NCBI GenBank assembly: GCA_041485285.1
Contig: JBGPJF010000017.1
Coordinates: forward strand, 1 to 54,503
Direction: 5' to 3'
Origin: DATEUP01 sp041485285
GTDB taxonomy: Archaea; Thermoplasmatota; DTKX01; DATEUP01
Length of the DNA: 54,503 nucleotides
Shown: positions 16,178-25,000 of the stretch, piece by piece
How positions within the stretch are numbered: position 1 is the stretch's first letter
Layout of the letters: each line of letters starts with the position of its first letter
Translations under genes and position numbers: made by a program
Notes under the pieces: model-generated
Database searches by the model: none
Told to the model about the DNA's origin: nothing
Seen by the model: the letters and a program-made list of their open reading frames with translations, nothing else

Positions 16178-16777
16178 CTAACGCCCCACCCACGCCACGC
16201 GCGTGAGCGTCTTGTCGCTCCACGGATCACGGCCTTCCGCTTGGCCTGCAACTGCAAAACCCAACCCTCCGAGCAGCGCTGCCACGTCCTGCGCGGGCGG
16301 GATGCCCCCCCGCGTGCCGTAGGACGCGACGATCAGGCGCCCGCCCGGCGCGAGGAACCGGTCAACGAGGCGCGCGACGTACTCGCGCCTTCGATCGCCC
16401 GGAACGTAAACGAGTTCCCTCCGAACGAAATCAAACCGCCGCGGCGGCTCCCATTTGAAGCAGTCGCCCACGAAGATCCGGTCTTCGCCGAGTCTGAGCC
16501 GCGCACGCGCCATCTCCGCGAGCGCCGCTGAGTGGTCGAGCCCGTACGGCTCGAGCACATGCCCGCCTTGGGCGGCCCATTCCACCGCGGACTCGAGGAA
16601 CAACCCGTTCGCGCACCCCATGTCAAGAAACGACCCGCTGCGGTCCACAGCCTTGACGCACGGCCTGCGCAGCGCCTCCCACCGGCCCGCGTCCCCCTGG
16701 AACGACGAGCGCCCGTATTCGTCGGGCGCCTTGAGCTGCATCGCCTCAATCGCCCGCGCCTGGCGGTCGAGCTCCAT
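16178..16777 (-). CDS. SAM-dependent class I methyltransferase
   Basis: This 199-residue protein has a Rossmann methyltransferase core: motif I FLDMGCANGLFLE at about 50-62, an acidic strand end PYGLDHS (motif II), FVGDCFKWEPP (motif III-like) and RLIVASYG (later strand). The substrate is unknown. It follows the Lrp-type regulator gene by four bases, so the two form an operon and the enzyme may be part of the regulated response. It converges on the frameshifted lipoprotein gene. Confidence 0.82.
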   Translation of the reverse strand: MELDRQARAIEAMQLKAPDEYGRSSFQGDAGRWEALRRPCVKAVDRSGSFLDMGCANGLFLESAVEWAAQGGHVLEPYGLDHSAALAEMARARLRLGEDRIFVGDCFKWEPPRRFDFVRRELVYVPGDRRREYVARLVDRFLAPGGRLIVASYGTRGGIPPAQDVAALLGGLGFAVAGQAEGRDPWSDKTLTRVAWVGR

Positions 16778-16781
16778 CCGA

Positions 16782-17225
16782 CTACACCGCCACCCGCAAC
16801 TCTTCCTTCACCGTGTTGAGGACGACATTCGTGTTCGTCCGCTCCACATCGGGGATCGACAGCACCTTCTTCACGAAGTTGTCGAGGTCGCGCGTCCCCC
16901 TGAACCGCGCAAGGATGAACGAGTCCCACTCGCCCGTGGTGTCATACACGGCAAACACCCGCTCGTCCTTCGCCACCGCCCGCTGCACATCGAGCAACTT
17001 CCCGTGCGCAATGCGGATGCCGATGATCGCCGTGAGTTCAAATCCCATCAGGCGCGCGTCGATGTCCGGGATGTAGCCGCGGACCAGGTGCTCCTCCTCC
17101 AGGCGCTTGATCCTGGCCGAGACCGTCGAGGTCGACACGTCCAGTTTCACGGCGATCTCGCGGAACGATAGCCGGGCGTTCTTCGTTAGCTGCCGCAAGA
17201 TCTGGCGGTCGAGGTCGTCGAGCAT
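16782..17225 (-). CDS. Lrp/AsnC-family transcriptional regulator
   Basis: This 147-residue protein has an N-terminal winged helix-turn-helix (1-60; LDDLDRQILRQL, then SFREIAVKLDVSTSTVSARI) and a C-terminal RAM ligand-binding domain (about 65-145; VYDTTGEWDSFILA). Such proteins form octamers and sense amino acids. The effector is not predictable. It is divergent from moaE, and the intergenic region has a long-spaced inverted repeat (17258-17307) that is a natural candidate operator. It is co-transcribed with the methyltransferase. Confidence 0.92.
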   Translation of the reverse strand: MLDDLDRQILRQLTKNARLSFREIAVKLDVSTSTVSARIKRLEEEHLVRGYIPDIDARLMGFELTAIIGIRIAHGKLLDVQRAVAKDERVFAVYDTTGEWDSFILARFRGTRDLDNFVKKVLSIPDVERTNTNVVLNTVKEELRVAV

Positions 17226-17257
17226 GGGTGTTCCAGCCTTCGGGGCCGTACGAACGT

Positions 17258-17307
17258 CGAGCGCCCTTCAACGTTTCGCTCCATCCGTGCAGGGGAGCGG
17301 GCGCTCG
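17258..17307. promoter_or_regulatory. Inverted repeat between lrp-type gene and moaE
   Basis: CGAGCGCCC (17258-17266) pairs with GGGCGCTCG (17299-17307). Pairing extends to CGAA/TTCG on the outside with a three-base bulge. It lies in the divergent intergenic region and could be an Lrp-type operator or an RNA stem. Confidence 0.45.
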
Positions 17308-17380
17308 TTCGACGGCCTTAGCCTCGCGCCGCCTGGCGGCCAAAGGTATTTGCACCGCGCGGCGGCTTGCACAGTTCCCT

Positions 17381-17875
17381 ATGGCGAAGCCGACCAGAGG
17401 CGCCGCGCTACCCCGCGTGCGCCTCCAGAAAGGGCGCTTCGATGTCGACCGAGCGCTTCGGGCCGTGTCGCGGCCCGACTGCGGCGCGACGCTCGCCTAC
17501 GTGGGCACCGTCCGCTCGACCCCGCACGGCGGCGGGCGCAAGGCCGTGCGCCGCCTCGAATACGAAGCGTTCGAGAAGATGGCCGTCGCCAAGCTCAAGG
17601 AAGTGCGTCGCCACGCCCTGGCACGGTTCGAAATCAAGGAGCTGATCCTCCACCACCGCGTCGGCAACTTCGACGTCGGCGAGCCGGTGGTCATGTGCGT
17701 GGTGGGCGCGCCCCACCGCGACGGCGCGCTCGAGGCGGTCCGCTTTGCCATTGCCGAGATGAAGCAGACCGTCCCGATCTGGAAGAAAGAAGTGTTCCGC
17801 GGGGGCGGCCAGCGTTGGGTCGTGGGCGAGATGCGCCCCCAGGAGGTGGTTGCACGGCGAAAGCGCGCCCGGTGA
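17381..17875 (+). CDS. moaE: Molybdopterin synthase catalytic subunit
   Basis: This 164-residue protein fits the MoaE fold: LAYVGTVRST near residue 40, RRLEYEAFEKMA, HRVGNFDVGEPVV, and the active-site segment VPIWKKE with the catalytic Lys. With MoaD it converts precursor Z (cPMP) to molybdopterin. ATG 17381 lies about 32 nt after a TATA-like GGTATTTGC (17345-17353). It is the first gene of a moaE-moaC-moaB-moeA run; no moaD or moaA is in the window. Confidence 0.93.
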   Translation: MAKPTRGAALPRVRLQKGRFDVDRALRAVSRPDCGATLAYVGTVRSTPHGGGRKAVRRLEYEAFEKMAVAKLKEVRRHALARFEIKELILHHRVGNFDVGEPVVMCVVGAPHRDGALEAVRFAIAEMKQTVPIWKKEVFRGGGQRWVVGEMRPQEVVARRKRAR

Positions 17876-17880
17876 GGGGG

Positions 17881-18318
17881 ATGATCGACGTGAGCGGTAA
17901 GCCGGTAGTCGCCCGCCGCGCGGTCGCGCGAGGGCGCCTGCGCCTCAAGCCTTCCACGCTTTCCGCCGTCAAGGCGGGGCGCATCAGGAAGGGGGACGTC
18001 CGGGAAGTGAGCCGCGTTGCGGCCGTTCAGGCCGTCAAGGCCACGCCCGAGCTCTTGCCGCTCTGCCACCCCCTCCCCATCGAGTCCGTGAGCGTCGAGT
18101 TCCGGATCAGCGCGACCCACCTCGAGGCGAAGGTCGCCGTCGCGGCGACCGCGAAGACCGGCGTGGAGATGGAGGCGCTCGTGGGCGTCGCTGCCGCGTT
18201 GCTCTGCGCATGGGACATGACAAAATATCTGGAGAAGGATGCGGCGGGGCAGTACCCCGAAACCGCCATCGAGGGAATCGAAGTGGTGGAGAAAGTGAAG
18301 GGGAAGCCCACGAGGTGA
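17881..18318 (+). CDS. moaC: Cyclic pyranopterin monophosphate synthase
   Basis: This 145-residue protein carries the MoaC signatures: MIDVSGKPVVARRAVA at the start, then LLPLCHPLPIESVSVEF (active-site His region) and AKTGVEMEALVGV followed by CAWDMTK. It acts on the MoaA product to form cPMP. ATG 17881 lies five bases after the moaE stop. The N-terminus is short, as usual in archaea. Confidence 0.95.
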   Translation: MIDVSGKPVVARRAVARGRLRLKPSTLSAVKAGRIRKGDVREVSRVAAVQAVKATPELLPLCHPLPIESVSVEFRISATHLEAKVAVAATAKTGVEMEALVGVAAALLCAWDMTKYLEKDAAGQYPETAIEGIEVVEKVKGKPTR

Positions 18319-18325
18319 ACATCCG

Positions 18326-18877
18326 ATGGCCGTGCTCCAACAGGCTCCGAAGCGGAAGCACGCGGGCGGGCCCGAGCGGCACCGCCGCGACGCGCAGGCC
18401 CAAGGGTCTTCGTTTGGCGCCGCGGTCATCACCGTCTCTTCGACGCGCACGGCGCGCACCGACCAATCGGGGGCGCTCATCGCCAAGCTCTTCGGAAAGG
18501 AGGGCCACCTTGTCCTGTTCCGTGCCGTCGTGGGCGATGACGTCCGGCAGATTCAACGGGCGCTCCACAAAGCGCTTGCGACCGACGGGGTCGACATCGT
18601 CGTGACCAGCGGCGGGACGGGGATGACGCCTTCCGATGTCACCGTGGAAGCCGTCACGCCCCTTTTTGACAAAAAGGCCGACGGCTGGGGGGACGTCTTC
18701 CGCGCGGTGTCCCGCGAAGAAATCGGGACCGCCGCCTGGTTCTCGCGCTCGGTCGCCGGCACGGTCGGCGGCAAGTGGGTGGTGTCGATTCCGGGGTCGG
18801 CCGGGGCGGCCCGTACGGCCATGACCAAACTCCTTCTTCCGGAACTTGCTCATATGATGTACGAGGCCCGGAGGTAA
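18326..18877 (+). CDS. moaB: Molybdopterin adenylyltransferase (MoaB/MogA type)
   Basis: This 183-residue protein has a basic 25-residue N-terminal extension followed by the MoaB/MogA core: AAVITVSSTRT, VTSGGTGMTPSDVTVEAV (pterin-binding, catalytic Asp) and VSIPGSAGAARTAM. It adenylates molybdopterin before metal insertion by MoeA, whose gene follows after one base. Both archaeal MoaB and MogA do this; MoaB is the usual archaeal name. Confidence 0.92.
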   Translation: MAVLQQAPKRKHAGGPERHRRDAQAQGSSFGAAVITVSSTRTARTDQSGALIAKLFGKEGHLVLFRAVVGDDVRQIQRALHKALATDGVDIVVTSGGTGMTPSDVTVEAVTPLFDKKADGWGDVFRAVSREEIGTAAWFSRSVAGTVGGKWVVSIPGSAGAARTAMTKLLLPELAHMMYEARR

Positions 18878-18878
18878 C

Positions 18879-20120
18879 ATGCCCGACACCGGCGCGATGC
18901 ACCCGCTTGGAGAGCTTACGTCCGTCGAGCGGGCGGTGGCCCTCATCCTCTCGAAAGTGCGCGCCATCGACCGCGTGGAAACAGTGCCGCTCTCGGCCGC
19001 GGCTGGGCGCATACTTGCCGAGGAGGTCCGCTCGCCTGCCGATTCGCCTGCCTCCGACCGGTCGAGGATGGACGGTTTTGCCGTGACGGCCTCCGACCTT
19101 GCGGGGCTCGCGCCGGGGCAGACGCGCGCGCTGAAAGTCGTGGGGAAGTCCCTTGCCGGGGCCCCTTTCGGGCGAGCGCTCGAGTCTATGGCCTGCACCG
19201 AAATCGCCACCGGGGCGGAGCTGCCGATGCGCGCCGACGCGGTGGTCCCGGTCGAGGATGTCCGCATCCTCGATGGCGGCGCGCGCGCCGAATTCTCTTC
19301 GTCGCCCCCGCGCGGGCTGTTCGTGCTGGCGCGCGCAAGCGACTACCGCGCAGGCGAAGTGCTGCTGCGTTCCGGGGACTTCATGTCGGGTGCCAAGGTC
19401 GGCGCCTCCGCCTCCGCCGGCGTCCTGTCCGTCACGGTTCGGTCGCGGCCGCGCATCCTCATCGTCCCCACCGGCGACGAGGTGCGCCCCGCCCATGAGA
19501 CCATTCAGGATTCGCAAGTGCGCGAGTCCAACTCGCATGCGCTTGCCGCGTTCGTCACGTTGCGCGGCGGCGCGCCCGAGGTCCACGGCATCGTCCCCGA
19601 CGTCCTCGACCAGGTGGCCTCGGCGCTGCGCGAAGCGATGACCTACGACGCCGCGGTGTTCACGGGCGGGTCAAGCGCCGGCGAGAAAGACTTCCTCGGC
19701 CAGGCGGTCAAGGGCGCTGGCCAGGTCGCCTTCCACGGTCTGGCGCTGCGCCCGGGGAAGCCGATCCTCTTCGGGCAGGTCGCCAACGCCCCCGTCCTCG
19801 GGCTGCCGGGCAACCCTACCTCATGCATGGTCGGGGCCCACCTCTTCCTCGACCGGATCCTCCAAGGGCTTACCGGTGAGCGCGCGCCGCCGCTCACCGC
19901 CACGCGCGTCCCCCTGAACGGTGATGTGTCCGGCTTCGTGAAGGGCGACGACATGCTCTCCATCGTCCTCGTCCGGCTTAAGGACGGGAAGGCGGAGCCG
20001 CTGCTGCGCGACTCCATGTCCGTCACCGGCGCGTCGGCGGCCGACGGGTATTTCGTGGTCGGCCCGGGCAAACCGGCCCCCGCCTCCGGCGAAACAGTTG
20101 CCGTCCTCCTCCTCCGGTGA
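18879..20120 (+). CDS. moeA: Molybdopterin molybdenumtransferase
   Basis: This 413-residue protein starts at ATG 18879 with a GAGGT ribosome-binding site at 18871-18875. MoeA signatures: AAGRILAEEV and SRMDGFAVTASD in the N-terminal domain, IVPTGDEV, a MogA-like core with FTGGSSAGEKDF, and VLGLPGNPTSCMV near residue 310. Domain IV ends in a beta-rich tail. It inserts molybdate (or tungstate) into adenylated molybdopterin. Length is normal for a single MoeA without a periplasmic-binding fusion. Confidence 0.95.
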   Translation: MPDTGAMHPLGELTSVERAVALILSKVRAIDRVETVPLSAAAGRILAEEVRSPADSPASDRSRMDGFAVTASDLAGLAPGQTRALKVVGKSLAGAPFGRALESMACTEIATGAELPMRADAVVPVEDVRILDGGARAEFSSSPPRGLFVLARASDYRAGEVLLRSGDFMSGAKVGASASAGVLSVTVRSRPRILIVPTGDEVRPAHETIQDSQVRESNSHALAAFVTLRGGAPEVHGIVPDVLDQVASALREAMTYDAAVFTGGSSAGEKDFLGQAVKGAGQVAFHGLALRPGKPILFGQVANAPVLGLPGNPTSCMVGAHLFLDRILQGLTGERAPPLTATRVPLNGDVSGFVKGDDMLSIVLVRLKDGKAEPLLRDSMSVTGASAADGYFVVGPGKPAPASGETVAVLLLR

Positions 20121-20124
20121 TCCG

Positions 20125-20637
20125 ATGGCCGCGCCGCGCTCGCGCCCTTCGCGCATCCCCGTCGGCCCCGACGGGCGCCCGCGCCACGCCCTCACCGCCG
20201 ACGCCATCGTGTTCCGCGGGCAGTCCGTGCTCCTCGTCGGCCGCGCAAATCCGCCCCACCGCGGCTTCCTGGCGCTCCCGGGCGGGTTCGTCGAAGGCCA
20301 CGAGTCGGCCGAGGCCGCCGCGCTCCGCGAACTTTCCGAAGAGACGGGCCTTTCCGGGCGCATCGTCGGCCTCGTCGGCCTCTACTCGCGCCCCGGCCGC
20401 GACCCGCGCGGCCCCACGGCCACCGCCGCGTACCTCATCGAAGCGACCGGCGGCAAGCTGCTCGCTGGCGACGACGCTGCCTCCGCGCGCTTCGTCCCCA
20501 TCGCGCGCGCCACCCGCCAGCGCCTTGCGTTTGACCACAACGAGGTGCTCGCCGACGGCCTCCTGTTCCGCGAAGCGCTGGGGCCGCTGCTTTCGCGCGT
20601 CCCCGCTAGAAGTCCCCGCGCACTTCGAAAATCCTGA
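20125..20637 (+). CDS. Nudix hydrolase
   Basis: This 170-residue protein has a full Nudix box, starting GGFVEGHESAEAAALREL and continuing SEETGL (G-5x-E-7x-REUxEExGU), preceded by a beta strand VLLVGRANPPHRGFLALP. It is predicted to hydrolyse a nucleoside diphosphate linked to X, with Mg2+; ADP-ribose pyrophosphatase-like is the usual guess for this type. ATG 20125 is four bases after moeA's stop, so it belongs to the molybdenum-cofactor operon. The last 32 bases overlap the convergent acylphosphatase gene. Confidence 0.85.
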   Translation: MAAPRSRPSRIPVGPDGRPRHALTADAIVFRGQSVLLVGRANPPHRGFLALPGGFVEGHESAEAAALRELSEETGLSGRIVGLVGLYSRPGRDPRGPTATAAYLIEATGGKLLAGDDAASARFVPIARATRQRLAFDHNEVLADGLLFREALGPLLSRVPARSPRALRKS

Positions 20638-20884
20638 ACTCGCGCTCGCCCTCCGACCACTCGGTCCTCACCTTGCGCACCTGCGCCGCCTTCACTTCCC
20701 TCTTCAGGCGCCCAACGAATTCCTCAATTTCCGATTCGCTCCCCTCCACGAGCGCTTCGACCGTGCCGTCCTTTCGGTTGCGCACCCACCCCGTGAGCTT
20801 CATCTCCCGCCCGATGCGCTGCGCGTTTGCCCGGAAGAACACGCCCTGCACCACGCCTTCGAACTCCAGGCGCGCCTTCTTCAT
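20606..20884 (-). CDS. acyP: Acylphosphatase
   Basis: This 92-residue protein has the complete acylphosphatase pattern: EGVVQGVFFRANAQR with catalytic Arg18, and GWVRNRKDGTVE with Asn36. It hydrolyses acyl phosphates such as acetyl phosphate or carbamoyl phosphate. The gene starts nine bases after the diadenylate cyclase stop and is co-directional, so the two are likely one operon. Confidence 0.95.
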   Translation of the reverse strand: MKKARLEFEGVVQGVFFRANAQRIGREMKLTGWVRNRKDGTVEALVEGSESEIEEFVGRLKREVKAAQVRKVRTEWSEGEREFRIFEVRGDF

Positions 20885-20893
20885 GGGGCTCCC

Positions 20894-21751
20894 TCACACC
20901 GCGTTCACGCGGTACACTTCGCGCCCGCCCTTGAACACGCGGATCACATTCGACGACGACACCACCACCGCCACCGAATTCGTGTCCTTCGTGATCGAGG
21001 CGCCCGCAAGGTGCCTGCCCCCGAGGCCCCCCTGCAGGTACACCTCCCAGTTGATCTGGATGTACCGGCCCGCCGCCACCACCAGGCCCGTCGCGTCGAT
21101 CATCGTCGCCCCGTCAAGCTGCGCGAACTGCTTGATCGTCGGGTGGTTCTCCGCCACGAACACAAGCCTCGACTGGCGCCCGTGCCCCTGGAAGGGGTTG
21201 ATGATCCGCGGGCGCGACCGCTCCATCGCCGCGTCCGTGTCGCCAAGCACAAACAGCGCGCCCAGGTGCGCCCCCTCCCGCCCCTCGCGCGCCACCTCGA
21301 AGGCGATCTGCAGCACCGCCTCGAGCAACTCCGGCGCCACGACGCCCGCCACGTCCTTCCGCAGCGACGAAAGCGCGAGGTCGTCCACGTTGAACATGAA
21401 CACCGCCTGGACCGACCCGTACACCACCGCAAGCACCTTCTCCCCCCCGCCGAGCAGCCCCGCCGCCAGCGCCCTCGACAGGATCGCGTTCACCTGCTCC
21501 AACACCTGCACGCCGCCCCCCGCACGCGTCGCCACCCGCTGCGACGGGACCTCCCGCTCCTCCATCGCCCGCTCCACCCGCTCCACCGAGGTGGCGACCA
21601 ACAGCGGCGTCGTCCCCGCCTCGCCCGCCATCGCCTGCGCAAACTCGACGTCATCGGTGAACACGAACAGCTTATCGGGCTTGGACTGATCCAATTGGAA
21701 TGCGACCGACCGCACAAACCCCTTCCTCAGCCCATCCCCGCGCCCCAACAC
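20894..21751 (-). CDS. dacZ: Diadenylate cyclase, archaeal DacZ type
   Basis: In this 285-residue protein residues 1-135 form an alpha/beta domain like the pyruvate-kinase-C-like region of DacZ. Residues 140-285 are a DAC domain: the DGA motif (213-215, LDGATMIDATG) and the GRHLAGASITKDT segment (245-256) in place of the bacterial RHR motif. It makes c-di-AMP from two ATP, an osmotic-stress signal in archaea. Start GTG 21751 lies close (about 17 nt) to a TATA-like TTTTTTTTAA, so a slightly later start is possible. It is followed by acyP. Confidence 0.9.
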   Translation of the reverse strand: MLGRGDGLRKGFVRSVAFQLDQSKPDKLFVFTDDVEFAQAMAGEAGTTPLLVATSVERVERAMEEREVPSQRVATRAGGGVQVLEQVNAILSRALAAGLLGGGEKVLAVVYGSVQAVFMFNVDDLALSSLRKDVAGVVAPELLEAVLQIAFEVAREGREGAHLGALFVLGDTDAAMERSRPRIINPFQGHGRQSRLVFVAENHPTIKQFAQLDGATMIDATGLVVAAGRYIQINWEVYLQGGLGGRHLAGASITKDTNSVAVVVSSSNVIRVFKGGREVYRVNAV

Positions 21752-21763
21752 CCACTCGCTGCC

Positions 21764-21773
21764 TTAAAAAAAA
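21764..21773 (-). promoter_or_regulatory. TATA-like element of dacZ
   Basis: On the minus strand this is a T-run ending in TTAA, next to the dacZ start. It is the only AT-rich element upstream of dacZ. Confidence 0.5.
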
Positions 21774-21873
21774 CATTCACGGCCCCCCAGATTCTCCCCC
21801 CGCGAACGCTCGGCCCACATGCACAATCCAGCAAACCGTCGCACCCGGAATTTTGGGTCAACGCGTTAGGAAC

Positions 21874-21884
21874 GCTTTTATATG
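21874..21884 (+). promoter_or_regulatory. TATA box of the surface-protein operon
   Basis: CTTTTATATGG is one of the best TATA matches in the window. The predicted transcript starts near 21905, giving a leader of about 100 nt before GTG 22004, with a GGAGGT site at 21992-21997. Confidence 0.65.
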
Positions 21885-22003
21885 GTACCCTCCATCCCAG
21901 CGAGCAATTCACTGCCTGGTTATCCTAACTGGCCCAAGTGTTTGCAAAGACGGAGAACGCAACTGCCGCGCTCCTCCCCAAAAACGCCTCCGGAGGTCCC
22001 TGC

Positions 22004-25000
22004 GTGCGAAAAGTAGCCGCCGTTGCGCTCACCATCGTCCTCAACTTCTCGCTCCTTACCGCCGCTTTGCCCCTTTCGGCCGCGGCCCCGCCGACCGGCT
22101 CCGCCTCCAGTGACCCCCTCTCCCCCGCGACCGGCCAGCAAGCGGCTCCCCCCTCCGGGCCCGGCACCTCCGACCCGCTCAGCGTCCGCTTCGGCGACGG
22201 GGGTCAGCCCGACGACGGCGTCCAGGTGCTCCAACGCATCCCCATGCGCTCCTCGACGCTCGGCTCCACCGTGGGCCCCCGGGACACGCCCCAGCCCACC
22301 GACCTGCCCAACATCTGGTACGCCGGGACGTCGTTTGCCCCCAAGCCCCTTTCCATCTCCGTAACTTCGGAGACTTCCATCATCCTCTTCGTCAAAGACA
22401 ACAACCTCCCAGTCCAGGTGCCCACCGACGCCGACATCGCCGCCAAGACGCTCCGCAACATCGCCTTCTCCAACAACTCCACCTCGGCCCTCGGCTTCCA
22501 GTTCAGCGGCAAACTCTTCGAGACCGCGGTCGGCAACACCTCCGTCAACGTGACCCACGACCTCGACCTCGGCATCGCCAACCAGACCCTCCAGCTCTTC
22601 TTCGACCTCGCGCCCCTCCTCCTTGGGCCCGACATCATCACCGGGAACTCCACCTCCCCCATCCCCCAGCCCTTCCAATTCGCCAACGGCAGCTTCTCGT
22701 TCTCCGTGTCCCGCTTCCCCGACAACGGGTGCGGCCCCCACACGCTGCGCGTGGTCTTCAATAACCAAACCCCCGGCAACAACTTCACCGCCTACGCCTC
22801 CAGCCTCAAGGACTTCCGCCTCCTCACCAGCTGCGAGAGTACGCTCTCCCTCAACGTCGACACCCAACCCTCCGTCGTGGTCAACCAGACCTCGACCTTC
22901 AACGGGCGCCTCCTCGGCTCCAAGCTCGAACCCGTCGTCGGCCGCCCCGTCCAAATCATCATGGACGGCAAGCTCCTCGGCGATACAGGCGCAGGCGCCT
23001 TTGTCGACGACGTCATCGTCTCAGGGACGACCTTCTCCGACGACTTCGAGGACGCCAACCTCTCCCACTGGAACCAGTCGGGCACCGGCGTGGGCACCTG
23101 GAAGTCGGGGCCCATCACGAACCCCCACGGGCCGGAGTTCCCCTTCATCGCCGGCAGCCAGAACTCCGCGGGCGCCGGCCTCGACGCCGACTACGGCAAG
23201 GGGCTCGACACCTGGCTCATCTCCCCGTCCATCGACCTCACCTCGCCCTCCGTCGCCGACCCCAGCCTCTCCTTTTCCTACACCTACCAGATCGCCGCCG
23301 ACGACACCTTCGAGGTCGCCTTCTCCACCGACGGCGGGCTCACCTGGCAGATGTACACGTCCCTCAACACCACGAGCGCCGTCAGCCCCAACACGCTCAA
23401 CCCCGACCCCAACGGGCGGCCCAGGTGGGACCTGAAGCTCATCCCGCTCACCTTCTTCATCGGCGCCCCCTCGCTCGTCGTCGGCTTCCACCTCATGTCC
23501 GTCGACCACACCGCCGTCACCGACGCCGCGGGCTCCTACACCTACCGGTTCAAGGTCCCCTTCGAAACGACCGCGCAGACCCACACGATCTACGCCCGCT
23601 TCGACCTCGGCATCCCCCTTGACGCGACCGACTACATCACGGTGCTCTCGAACGTCCGCTGGGACCACTACTACGAGAACTGCGTGTCGCGCGAGACCAT
23701 CCGCCTCGACGTCCAGCGCCTCGCCCACTACGTGTTCAACTTCACCGAGGCCGAGAAGATCGGCTTCCGCGGCAAGGCCCTCACGGTCGGCGGCCGGCTG
23801 CTCGACAACATGGGCGAGCCCCTCGTCCCCGACCCCCTCAACCCCCTCGAGCGGATCGACATCAAGATCCAGTGGGACCTCGACTACAACGACCCCTTCG
23901 ACACGCTTGCCGTCCTCGACGAGCACCGCATCGTCGACTCCAACGGCCAGTTCTCGATCGGGTACGTCGTCGCCATCCCGCAGCCCCTCGGCCTCCACAA
24001 CGTGAGCTTCTCGTTCCCCGGGTCGAAGTTCTACACCGCTGCCTCCGGCCTTGACGTCTACCGCCTCATGGGCCACACCAAAGTCGCCTGGCCCCCCGAG
24101 GCCGACCGGTGGGTCTACCGCCTCGGCACCGTCAATGTCACCGGTGAGATCCGCGTCGACCCCGCCGAATCGCGCTTCAACCGCCAGCTCGGCGACGCCG
24201 TCGACGGCGAACTCGTCCGCCTCATCTGGGACCTCGGCGGCGACGAGGAGACCGACATCCCGCCGTTCCAGGTCGGCACCCTCACGAGCACCAACGGCAC
24301 CTTCCTCGCGGCCTACCAGGTACGCTTCGACGCCGCGCTCGGCAAGAAGCAGGTCCAGCTCAGCTACGGCGGCTCGGACACCTTCACGCCGCTCCAGTCG
24401 AACGTGAACTGGTCGGTCGTGTCCGAGGTTACGATCTCGTTTGCCAACGACTCCGTGTACAAGGGCTCCTACCTCTGGTTCAACGGCAGCATGCTGGACG
24501 ACCGCGGCGTCGGGGTCGACAAGCAGACGATCCAGATATTCCTCGACTTCGAGCAGGTCGCCGTGGTGTCGACCGCCAGCGACGGAACCTACACCGTCGC
24601 GCACGCCATCCCCACGGACATGACCGTCGGGAACAAGCAGGTGCTCCTCCGGTTCAACGGGAACCCGATCTACCGGTTCCACGAGACCTACTCCAACGTC
24701 ACGATTAAGGCGCATACCCAGCTCGAGCGCAAGGACCATACCCAGCTTGTCGACCGCGGGAAGCAGGTTAACGTGACGGCCGACCTCTATGAGGTCTACG
24801 AGGGCGGCACGCGCGGCTCGCCCGTCGGCCAGGAAGGCGTGGCCATCCGCATCTCCGACCGCCAGCTCACCAAGCAGACGACCAACTCGGAAGGCAAGGT
24901 CACCTTCCGCTCCGCGGTGCCCACCGACCTCGCGTGGGGCGAGTCCGTGCTCGCCTTCGAGTACAACGGCTCGGAGTTCTACGACGCGGCCTCCAACGAG

